DNA of 6,536 nucleotides, from the NCBI GenBank assembly GCA_031279155.1, contig JAITJB010000173.1:1-6536 (forward strand), in the 5' to 3' direction. The translations under genes were made by a program, and so were the position numbers. How positions within the stretch are numbered: the stretch's first letter is position 1; every line of letters begins with the position of its first letter. Of this stretch, positions 1 to 6,232 are shown piece by piece. Origin of the DNA: Deltaproteobacteria bacterium (lineage in GTDB: Bacteria; Desulfobacterota; Desulfarculia; Adiutricales; Adiutricaceae). The notes under the pieces are model-generated. The model saw nothing but the letters and a program-made list of their open reading frames with translations. It made no database searches and was not told the DNA's origin.

Positions 1-15
1 GTTCGGCTATTAACA

Positions 16-28
16 TGTTCTGAGAACA
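16..28. promoter_or_regulatory. 13-bp palindrome, possible operator
   Basis: The sequence TGTTCTGAGAACA is a perfect inverted repeat with 6-bp arms around one central base, followed by a run of A. Such symmetry fits binding by a dimeric regulator. It lies about 190 bp upstream of the candidate ppk promoter, so it may instead serve an unseen gene to the left. The hairpin it could form (5-bp stem, 3-base loop) is too weak to be a confident terminator. No regulator family can be assigned. Confidence 0.15.
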
Positions 29-191
29 AAAAAAAGTAAAATTTATTTGTTGTTGTCCGGCGGCCAAGTTGTTAGCTATCGGTCAAATTACAAAACTTTC
101 AATAAACTAAGGAATTTGACTCAAAAATATAGCCATATAGGTATATTGACAAAAATGATCAATCAACAAAACATAGGTTATCGAAAAAGAA

Positions 192-230
192 TTTACATTA
201 CTTTTACAATAGGATGATGACTTATTAACA
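192..230 (+). promoter_or_regulatory. Pho-box-like direct repeats upstream of ppk
   Basis: TTTACA occurs at 192-197 and again at 203-208, exactly 11 bp apart. A related TTAACA lies at 225-230, a further 22 bp on and therefore in the same helical phase. Eleven-bp-spaced direct repeats are the binding pattern of PhoB/PhoP response regulators: TT(A/T/C)ACA-N5 repeats for Bacillus PhoP, CTGTCAT-type repeats for enterobacterial PhoB. The match is better to the Bacillus form. The site ends just upstream of the candidate -35 element, where an activator would sit, and the operon it precedes makes polyphosphate. The region is AT-rich, so a chance match is possible. Confidence 0.3.
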
Positions 231-245
231 GTTTCTTGATAAAAT
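217..245 (+). promoter_or_regulatory. candidate sigma70-type promoter for ppk-ppx
   Basis: A -35-like ATGACT (217-222; four of six match TTGACA) is separated by 17 bp from a -10-like TAAAAT (240-245; five of six match TATAAT). Transcription would start near 252, giving an untranslated leader of about 65 bases before the ppk ATG at 319. The weak -35 fits a promoter that needs an activator, such as one bound to the upstream direct repeats. Other hexamers in this AT-rich stretch (TTGACA at 146-151, TATATT at 293-298) lack suitably spaced partners. Confidence 0.35.
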
Positions 246-318
246 CTCCTTTTCAGCGCGCCTAATAAAACTAGCCGCTAATAGCCACCCTCTATATTAA
301 TACTAAAATAAGGTTAAT

Positions 319-2460
319 ATGTTGCAGAATACCGATTTTGAAAGCGAAAAGGAAAAATCTAAACTGTTTTTTAATCGAGAACTCAATTGGTTAGAATTCA
401 ATCGTAAGGTTTTATTGGAAGCTCAGGACAAGAAAAATCCTCTTTTGGAGAGGGTTAAGTTTTTATCGATATTTTATAATAATTTAGAAGAATTTTTTAT
501 GGTCCGGGTGGCTGGCTTGACCAGGCAGCGAAAACTCGGCGTGGGCCAGGTGTCCATTGACGGCTTAAGCGCAACCGAGCAGCTAGTTAAGGTTAGGCGC
601 GTGGTCATGTCGCTACACCACCAGGCCGGCGATCTGTGGCGAAAAAAACTAAAGCTTGAGCTCTTTAAAAACGGCTTAAAGTTCATAGGTTACCAGAACT
701 TAAGCGGAGGCGAGAAAAAAGATCTAACGGAGTTCTTTCAAAAGGACGTCTTCCCCATCCTCACGCCTCAGGCCTTAGATAAGGGGCGGCCCTTTCCCCA
801 GGTTTCCAGCGGCAGTTTAAATCTCTTTATTGAGTTAGCCGATCCCTTGGGTAAGCACTACCAAGCTAGGCTTAAGATCCCGGATAATCTACCAAAATTT
901 ATCTGTCTTCCGGTTGAGCACGGAAATTTAGCTAGCCAGACCTTAAGGCCCAAGTTCTCTTCGGCCGGGGTTAAAATTCTTCCCCTTGAGATTTTAATCG
1001 AGCATCACCTAGAAGATCTCGTCCCCGGTTACGAGGTCATGGATTGGCTCCTCTTTAGGATCACCCGCAATACCGATCTGGAGATCGAAGAAGACGAAGC
1101 CGACGATTTACTGGTGGCCGTTAGAGATCTAGTTAACCAGAGGCGCTTCGGGGAGGTCGTCAAACTTGAGACCATTAGCGGCGAAGCCCCTAGGCACATG
1201 GTTGATCAGTTAATGAAGAGTTTTGAAATCGAGCCCTGGCAGCATTATGTCATTAAAGGACGCTTGGGCGGCGAAAACCTCTTGGCCATTAGCGGCATAG
1301 ATATACCTAAGCTAAGATTTCCGCCCTTTAGCGCGAGACTTCCTAAGGTCTTTAAAAAGAACAAAAATATCTTCCGCCTCTTAAATAAAACCGACGTCTT
1401 CTTCTATCATCCCTACGATAGCTTTGCCCCGGTCATTGACTTTGTCCATCAGGCGGCAAGCGATCCCAACGTTAAAGCCATCAAGCAGACCTTATATCGG
1501 ACCGGTAACGATTCCTCCCTGGTAGATTCCTTAATTGAAGCCCGTAGGGCTGACAAACAGGTAACGGCGGTTGTTGAGCTCAAAGCCCGCTTCGATGAGA
1601 TGCGAAACATCACCTGGGCCAGAGCCCTTGAGGAAGCCGGCATCAACGTGGTTTACGGCTTAGTTGGCATGAAGATTCATGCTAAACTGTGCTTAGTCAT
1701 CCGCCAGGAAGACGAGGCCTTAAAGACCTACGTCCACATTGGGACCGGTAACTACAACTCAGCTACGGCTAGGATATACACGGATTTAGGGCTCATGACC
1801 GCTAACCCCCAAATAGGCCGAGACGTTGTCCACTTATTTAACGTCATGACCGGCTTAGCTACCATCAAGCATTACGAGCATTTATTGGTGAGCCCTTTAA
1901 CCGCCAGAAATGAGATAATCTACCGCATTGACCGCGAGATAGAGCGTCACTTAAATGAGGGTAACGGCTTTATTGCCATGAAGGTCAACCAGCTAAGCGA
2001 TCCCGACATCATCTTAGCTCTCTACCGGGCCTCATTGGCCGGGGTAGAGATTCGCCTCCAAGTTAGAGGCGTCTGCTGTCTCAGGCCCGGGGTTCCGGAA
2101 ATAAGCCCCACCATCACGGTTACTTCCATAGTCGGTAGGTTTTTGGAGCATTCAAGAATATTATACTTTAGAAATGGCGGAAATTCTGAAATGTACATCG
2201 GGAGCGCCGATCTGATGCCCCGAAATCTTGACCGCCGCATCGAGGTCATGGCCCCTATTTTAGACGACCATCTTAAAAATATGATTCTCACCGAAATTTT
2301 AGAAGTCCACTTAAACGATAATGTTAACGCCTACAAGCTTCTATCAGATGGGACTTATGAGCAGGTTTTAAGTCAAAGCCCGGTTATCGACTCCCAAGCT
2401 TTGATGCTCGAGCCCGATAGGTTTAAGGCCTATGAGGCCTCTTTAGGAAAAATCCGGTGA
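319..2460 (+). CDS. ppk1: polyphosphate kinase 1 (PPK1)
   Basis: This gene encodes polyphosphate kinase, which reversibly transfers the terminal phosphate of ATP to a growing inorganic polyphosphate chain. The 713-residue product has the full family length. Visible landmarks run in order. The N-terminal FFNRELNWLEFNRKVL begins at residue 17, and the ATP-contacting region YNNLEEFF is at 53-60. The first phospholipase-D-like catalytic domain has YRTGNDSSL (R394) and KARFDE (R424). KIHAK supplies H454, equivalent to the autophosphorylated His435 of E. coli, and HIGTGN supplies H473. The second catalytic domain has FLEHSR (H611, E. coli His592) and RNLDRRIEV near the C-terminus. No key residue is missing. 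The ATG is preceded by AAGG five bases upstream, which supports this start. The stop is 10 bp before the exopolyphosphatase gene, so the two are probably cotranscribed. The first 170 or so bases are clearly more AT-rich than the rest. The identification is secure. Confidence 0.97.
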   Translation: MLQNTDFESEKEKSKLFFNRELNWLEFNRKVLLEAQDKKNPLLERVKFLSIFYNNLEEFFMVRVAGLTRQRKLGVGQVSIDGLSATEQLVKVRRVVMSLHHQAGDLWRKKLKLELFKNGLKFIGYQNLSGGEKKDLTEFFQKDVFPILTPQALDKGRPFPQVSSGSLNLFIELADPLGKHYQARLKIPDNLPKFICLPVEHGNLASQTLRPKFSSAGVKILPLEILIEHHLEDLVPGYEVMDWLLFRITRNTDLEIEEDEADDLLVAVRDLVNQRRFGEVVKLETISGEAPRHMVDQLMKSFEIEPWQHYVIKGRLGGENLLAISGIDIPKLRFPPFSARLPKVFKKNKNIFRLLNKTDVFFYHPYDSFAPVIDFVHQAASDPNVKAIKQTLYRTGNDSSLVDSLIEARRADKQVTAVVELKARFDEMRNITWARALEEAGINVVYGLVGMKIHAKLCLVIRQEDEALKTYVHIGTGNYNSATARIYTDLGLMTANPQIGRDVVHLFNVMTGLATIKHYEHLLVSPLTARNEIIYRIDREIERHLNEGNGFIAMKVNQLSDPDIILALYRASLAGVEIRLQVRGVCCLRPGVPEISPTITVTSIVGRFLEHSRILYFRNGGNSEMYIGSADLMPRNLDRRIEVMAPILDDHLKNMILTEILEVHLNDNVNAYKLLSDGTYEQVLSQSPVIDSQALMLEPDRFKAYEASLGKIR

Positions 2461-2470
2461 TATTTTATCT

Positions 2471-4045
2471 ATGACAAATAGCTCAAAGATAGGCCAAGTT
2501 GCGGCCCTAATTGATTTAGGCACCAACTCGGTCCGTCTAGTCATCGTCCGTTTTGGCGATGACGGGAGCCATGTCATATTAAAGCAAGAGAAAAACCAGG
2601 TCAATTTAGGCGAGGATTCTTTTCAAAGCGGCCTTTTAACCGAAGCCGCCATGGAGAGGGCCTATCAGGCCCTTAAAAACATGGTCCAGACGGCTAAGTT
2701 TTTTGAGGCAACTACCCTTAAGGCCGTAGCTACTTCGGCCTTAAGGCAGGCCGAAAACCGCGACGTTTTTTTAAAGCGGGTTTCTGACGATCTCCACTTA
2801 GAGCTTAAGGTTATATCAGGACTTGAGGAAGCAAGGCTAGTCTACTTGGGCGTCTCGCGTAACTTAGGTCAAGAAGATAGGCCGAGCCTAATCATGGACA
2901 TCGGGGGCGGGAGCTTGGAACTCATCATAAGAGGCCAAGATTCTTTTTTAGATCTCGATTCCATCCCCTTGGGGGCGGCTAGGGTATCGGATCTCTACGA
3001 TCTTAAAAATGCCCCCGGGCAAGTGGATAAAGAAAAATACCTAGAAATAAAACGCTACGTAACATCGAGAACCCGCGACTTTGCCTCTAGAAATTTTAAT
3101 TACAATTTAAAGCTCTGCCACGGCTGCGCCGGGGTCTTAGAAAATCTAGCCCGCGTACAGGCTAAGCGCTTTGGCCGTAAGGATTCGCTAAATAAATTTC
3201 CGTTAGTTAATGCTAGCGAACTTAGCCAATTGGGGCTCTGGCTAGGCTCTATGACCTTAGAAGAGAGGCGAGAGGTTAATGGCCTTGACCGCGAAAAGGC
3301 GCCCATCATCGTAGCCGGCTGCGCCGTGGTCGATGCGGTTTTGGCGGCCTTTGGTATCGAGAGCTTAGACGTAGTCGATTTTGGGCTTAAGCACGGGCTC
3401 ATATACGAGTTTTTAGATTCCATAAGCCCTTTTGGCTTAACATCAACTAGGGAAACCAACATTAGGCAACTTGGCCGGCGCTGCCAGTTTGATGAAAAGC
3501 ACGGAGATAAAGTATCCCATCTCGCGGTTTTAATTTACGACTCTTTTGTTAGGGCGGGCTTAATAACCCTCCGCTCTGGCGAGCGCGAGCTCTTAGGGCT
3601 AGGGGCTTTAGTCCATGACATCGGAAAGTTTCTAGCCTACGATGATCACCAGCTTCACGGCTGGTATCTAATGAAGAATTCTTCCATCTTAGGTTTCGAT
3701 GACGATGAGATAGCTTTAATGGCCTTTTTGATATTATCTCATCGCGGCGGCAAACGTGATAAAAATAACCACATAAGTGAGCTCTACCAAAAGAGCCCGC
3801 GCCTTGATTATCAGAGGTACCAAGCCCTAGGCTTAATAGTTGCCATAGCCGAAAAATTAGAATCAAGGCGCCAGGGCGCGGTCACGGGCGTAAGGGTAGA
3901 AATAGATAATTTAGAAGCTAGAATCTTTTTTACCATCAAGCCAGATTCTGAGATAGATTACGAACTAGAAGGCTTAAATAAATTAGCCAAGAGCTTTAAG
4001 AGCCTTTTTGGCCTAGGGCTCTTGGGCTATGCCGTAGTCACGTAA
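2471..4045 (+). CDS. ppx: Ppx/GppA phosphatase family protein with HD domain (exopolyphosphatase)
   Basis: This 524-residue protein belongs to the Ppx/GppA family of the actin-like ATPase fold. Members remove terminal phosphates from polyphosphate and/or convert pppGpp to ppGpp. The N-terminal half carries the phosphate-1 loop DLGTNS (15-20), ATSALR (87-92), the catalytic-glutamate segment ISGLEEAR (115-122) and the phosphate-2 loop DIGGGSLE (143-150). The C-terminal part, from about 335, is the HD-type domain seen in long members: H344, the paired H382-D383 (VHDIGK), H396 and H424. The usual closing Asp of that domain (ADALD-like) is read here as AEKLE, with Glu461. The placement after ppk1 favours exopolyphosphatase over GppA, but sequence alone does not separate them. 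The ATG follows the ppk stop by 10 bp, with only a weak GGTGA 10 bases upstream, so translation may be coupled to ppk. Confidence 0.93.
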   Translation: MTNSSKIGQVAALIDLGTNSVRLVIVRFGDDGSHVILKQEKNQVNLGEDSFQSGLLTEAAMERAYQALKNMVQTAKFFEATTLKAVATSALRQAENRDVFLKRVSDDLHLELKVISGLEEARLVYLGVSRNLGQEDRPSLIMDIGGGSLELIIRGQDSFLDLDSIPLGAARVSDLYDLKNAPGQVDKEKYLEIKRYVTSRTRDFASRNFNYNLKLCHGCAGVLENLARVQAKRFGRKDSLNKFPLVNASELSQLGLWLGSMTLEERREVNGLDREKAPIIVAGCAVVDAVLAAFGIESLDVVDFGLKHGLIYEFLDSISPFGLTSTRETNIRQLGRRCQFDEKHGDKVSHLAVLIYDSFVRAGLITLRSGERELLGLGALVHDIGKFLAYDDHQLHGWYLMKNSSILGFDDDEIALMAFLILSHRGGKRDKNNHISELYQKSPRLDYQRYQALGLIVAIAEKLESRRQGAVTGVRVEIDNLEARIFFTIKPDSEIDYELEGLNKLAKSFKSLFGLGLLGYAVVT

Positions 4046-4054
4046 GTTCTTATA

Positions 4055-4144
4055 TCCCGTAATCCCCGTAAGCCCCGTAATCTCCATAATCCCCGTAATC
4101 CCCGTAATCTCCGTTAGCTCCGTAAGCCCCCTAAATCCCCTTAA
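4055..4144. repeat. 9-bp tandem repeat (consensus CCCCGTAAT), about 10 units
   Basis: From 4055 the sequence falls into consecutive 9-bp blocks: TCCCGTAAT, CCCCGTAAG, CCCCGTAAT, CTCCATAAT, CCCCGTAAT, CCCCGTAAT, CTCCGTTAG, CTCCGTAAG. Two decayed blocks (CCCCCTAAA, TCCCCTTAA) end at 4144. Phase is kept throughout, so this is a true minisatellite. It begins nine bases after the ppx stop and lies in the ppx reading frame. On the minus strand each good unit contributes a run of three or four G separated by five bases, so the RNA or DNA of that strand could form a G-quadruplex. Function is unknown. It may affect termination between the convergent operons, or simply be slippage-prone spacer DNA. Confidence 0.9.
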
Positions 4145-4146
4145 GC

Positions 4147-4186
4147 AGCAAAAACCCCTCAAGTCTTAGACCCAAAATTTTTTGCT
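4147..4186. terminator. possible bidirectional terminator, AT-rich inverted repeat
   Basis: AGCAAAAA (4147-4154) is the exact reverse complement of TTTTTGCT (4179-4186), with a 24-base loop between. It lies between two convergent operons, where terminators for both are expected, and A/T runs flank the stem on both sides. The stem is mostly A-T pairs and the loop is long, so as an intrinsic terminator it would be weak. No GC-rich hairpin with a U-tract was found after either ppx or the transporter gene. Confidence 0.25.
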
Positions 4187-4200
4187 AGCTAATTTTTTGC
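4176..4200. repeat. 10-bp direct repeat AATTTTTTGC
   Basis: AATTTTTTGC occurs at 4176-4185 and 4191-4200, separated by five bases (TAGCT). The second copy covers the last codons of the minus-strand transporter gene (Lys-Ala-Lys-Asn before its TAG stop at 4189-4191). The first lies immediately downstream. This looks like a small local duplication at the 3' end of the gene. GCTAGC (4184-4189) between the copies is a palindrome. Confidence 0.6.
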
Positions 4201-5355
4201 CTTCTTATTAAAAAGTAAAAAGACGCCAAAGGCTATCGGGAAAATTAGACCAAAAAGAATCCCGGTATGTAGGCTCTCTGTTAGATTGGCGGTAGCCCCC
4301 ACCAGAGCGGGCCCTACCGCGCAGCCTAAGTTTCCGAAAACAACTAAGGCCGCGAACATCGATTCTTTCCCCCCGGAAAATCGTTCGGCAGATAAACTTA
4401 AAGTTCCGGGCCATAGAATGCCAACAGATAAACCAATCAGCCCGCAGCCTATGAAGGCTAGGGCGGCTATTGGGGCTAAGGCGACTATGGCGTAGCCGGA
4501 GGCGCAAGCTAGGGCGCTTATGAGCATAAATTTGGCAAATCGGCTTTCGGGTATTATTTTAGGATACAGCCATCTGGCTAGGCCCATAGCCGCCGCAAAC
4601 ACGCATGGTCCGGCTAAATCGCCAGTAGTTTTTGATAAGCCCAAACCGTTTTTGGCAAATAATGACGCCCATTGGGCCATGGACTGTTCGGCGGCGCCGG
4701 CGCAGAACATGAGTATTAGAAAGATTATGATAGTCTTGTTGTTTATAAGCTTAAAGACGGGTGCTGTAAAAGTCTCTTTTGGATGGCGTGAGTTCCCAAA
4801 GATAGCGCCAGTAATAAATGGGACGAGCGCCCAAGCTATAGTTATCGCTCGCCAAAAAGATTGGCCCAGTAAGCTTAAAGCTAGTGTTGTTATAAGTACG
4901 ACTAAGACAAAGCCCCAACAATAAAAGGCATAGATAGAGCTTCTCTCCCGGCCTGATTGCCCTTGGCAAATGGACTCAATAATAGGGTTTATGGTCACAT
5001 TGATAATGCCGCTACCAAAGGCGCTGACGGCCAAGGTTATGGCTATGTCTAAAAATGGCGAGGGTTCTACGGTCGTATACCTAGCTAAAATAATTAGTCC
5101 GGCGCCGCACAAACCATGGCCAATTATTATAGTAGAATGTTGTCCTAAGCGTTTGATCAAGGCCGGGGAGGCTATGGCCCCTACAATTTGGGCCAGAAAA
5201 TTGATAGCGATGAGCGCGGAGATTGAGCCAAGTGAAAGGCCAAACTCTTTTTGGAATATCGTAAACAATAGTGGTGGAAAATTGTTGACGATAGCCGAGG
5301 TCGCCATGGCCAGGCGGCAGGCCATTTTTATTTGGCGGTATTCTGAGTTTTCCAT
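4189..5355 (-). CDS. major facilitator superfamily transporter, 12 TM, FucP-like
   Basis: This 388-residue inner-membrane protein has about twelve hydrophobic segments, at roughly 12-33, 43-65, 75-92, 102-125, 142-163, 168-187, 207-224, 245-262, 274-293, 296-316, 331-353 and 364-383. A longer polar linker after helix 6 (about 188-206) is typical of the 6+6 major facilitator fold. Segments such as NPIIES (123-128), FYCWG (144-148), EQSMAQWASLFAKNGLG (223-239) and LWPGTLSL (314-321) recall the fucose/sugar-proton symporter (FucP-like) branch. This resemblance is from memory, not a search. The substrate is unknown. It is the last gene of the minus-strand operon. Its ATG begins one base after the stop of the TIM-barrel gene and has no Shine-Dalgarno purine tract, so translation is probably coupled. 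An internal ATG at residue 11 is an alternative start. It ends with TAG in a small AT-rich duplication. Confidence 0.9.
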   Translation of the reverse strand: MENSEYRQIKMACRLAMATSAIVNNFPPLLFTIFQKEFGLSLGSISALIAINFLAQIVGAIASPALIKRLGQHSTIIIGHGLCGAGLIILARYTTVEPSPFLDIAITLAVSAFGSGIINVTINPIIESICQGQSGRERSSIYAFYCWGFVLVVLITTLALSLLGQSFWRAITIAWALVPFITGAIFGNSRHPKETFTAPVFKLINNKTIIIFLILMFCAGAAEQSMAQWASLFAKNGLGLSKTTGDLAGPCVFAAAMGLARWLYPKIIPESRFAKFMLISALACASGYAIVALAPIAALAFIGCGLIGLSVGILWPGTLSLSAERFSGGKESMFAALVVFGNLGCAVGPALVGATANLTESLHTGILFGLIFPIAFGVFLLFNKKAKN

Positions 5356-5356
5356 A

Positions 5357-6232
5357 TTAAGGAGAATAGCGGCATAATTTTTGGCGAACGAATTTTAGAG
5401 AATTTTCGTATTGGTCGCTAAAGCGCTTTTCGATTTCCAAATTGATAATGCCAGAAAAGCCAGACAGATCATTTAGAACTTCTTCTATGGGGATCTTTCC
5501 CCAACCTAAAGGTAGATGTAGATCAGCCGCCCCGCAGGCTATACGGTGGTTGTAGTCATACTCTTTCATGGGAAAAGGGTAGCCCATATTGTCGTGCAAA
5601 TGCACGTGACCTATGTAGGGGAGGGCTAGCTTCAGGCCAGATAGTAGGGCCTCGGTATTTGCTCCCACGCGCAAAAAATAATGCCCGACATCGAAGGTTA
5701 ATTTTACGTTGGTTATGTTAACTTTTTGGCAAAAAGTCGTCATATTTTGGGCGCTAAGGCCCGCCGAAAAAACTTTATCGGTTAAAATAACCGGGTTTTC
5801 CATGGCCAGCATGATATCGCCAGCTTCTTTAGCTAAAAGCCTTACTCTATCTATTTCAGCGTTAAATAAGTCACAATCATCTCGCTTAGATATTCCGGCG
5901 TGAAAGACGATAACCTTTATACCGGCCATCTTGGCCAATTCTATGGCTGATAGGAAAACATCGGTGTATAAACTCAAGGTCTCAGGATGCAAAAGGTTTA
6001 GCTCATAAGGCAGATGTAGGGTATAGCTAAGATCGAATGAAAGTAAAATATCTAAAACAGAATTTACGCGGGCGGGGATTAGTTTTCCGCCTATTACGGC
6101 GTCCAAGCCGTGTAATACCAGCTCCCCGTAATCGGCGCCGGCCATTTTAATTTGGCGCAATTCTTTCTTCAGTAGCTTTAGGTTTCCAGCTATCCACCAG
6201 GGGTGGACGCTCAGTCCCAATTTGCTCTCCAT
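5357..6232 (-). CDS. sugar phosphate isomerase/epimerase, xylose-isomerase-like TIM barrel
   Basis: This 291-residue protein fits the family of sugar (phosphate) isomerases/epimerases and AP-endonuclease-2-like TIM barrels. These enzymes bind a divalent metal in the barrel mouth and interconvert ketoses, aldoses or epimers, or act on inositol derivatives. The expected ligands appear at strand ends in order: H73 (LHLPYE), H111 (VFHAG), E145 (MENP), D181 and H184 (FDVGH), the cluster H209/H211/H213 (HVHLHD) and E266 (LEIE). E145, D181, H211 and E266 are the likeliest metal set. No signal peptide or membrane segment is seen, so it should be cytosolic. I chose the ATG at 6232 because AAAAAAGG lies eight bases upstream. 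A TTG at 6274 would add 14 unlikely residues. The gene overlaps the ABC ATPase by 86 bp and ends one base before the transporter ATG. The exact reaction cannot be named. Confidence 0.85.
   Translation of the reverse strand: MESKLGLSVHPWWIAGNLKLLKKELRQIKMAGADYGELVLHGLDAVIGGKLIPARVNSVLDILLSFDLSYTLHLPYELNLLHPETLSLYTDVFLSAIELAKMAGIKVIVFHAGISKRDDCDLFNAEIDRVRLLAKEAGDIMLAMENPVILTDKVFSAGLSAQNMTTFCQKVNITNVKLTFDVGHYFLRVGANTEALLSGLKLALPYIGHVHLHDNMGYPFPMKEYDYNHRIACGAADLHLPLGWGKIPIEEVLNDLSGFSGIINLEIEKRFSDQYENSLKFVRQKLCRYSP

Larger units (their letters stand above)
1..318. other. AT-rich non-coding leader upstream of ppk
   Basis: This stretch has no open frame with coding character on either strand and no sign of the 3' end of a neighbouring gene. 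It is visibly more AT-rich than the genes, apart from a short GC patch at about 57-85. It contains a 13-bp palindrome (16-28), a Pho-box-like direct repeat (192-208, with a further in-phase hexamer at 225-230), a candidate sigma70-type promoter (217-245) and the ppk ribosome binding site (AAGG ending at 313). I see no tRNA, riboswitch fold or convincing intrinsic terminator in it. Confidence 0.75.

Noticed and set aside
146..151. A perfect TTGACA -35 hexamer.
   Set aside because: No acceptable -10 hexamer lies 16-18 bp downstream, so the 217-245 pair was preferred.
293..298. TATATT as a -10 element close to ppk.
   Set aside because: No -35-like hexamer is found 17 bp upstream, and the leader would be only about 14 bases.
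3100..3462. A 120-codon minus-strand open frame inside ppx.
   Set aside because: It is a shadow of conserved ppx coding sequence, with no recognisable domain.
4055..4144. CRISPR array.
   Set aside because: The units are 9 bp and contiguous, with no unique spacers; this is a minisatellite.
4286..5377. Several plus-strand open frames (4286-4495, 4520-4924, 4970-5377), all in the same frame, opposite the MFS gene.
   Set aside because: They lie antisense to a well-supported membrane protein gene, have no family features or ribosome binding sites, and follow from the codon use of the real gene.
6124..6132. An exact CCCCGTAAT copy inside the TIM-barrel gene.
   Set aside because: It is a single copy encoding part of a normal protein segment (AGADYGEL); most likely chance, not a mobile repeat.
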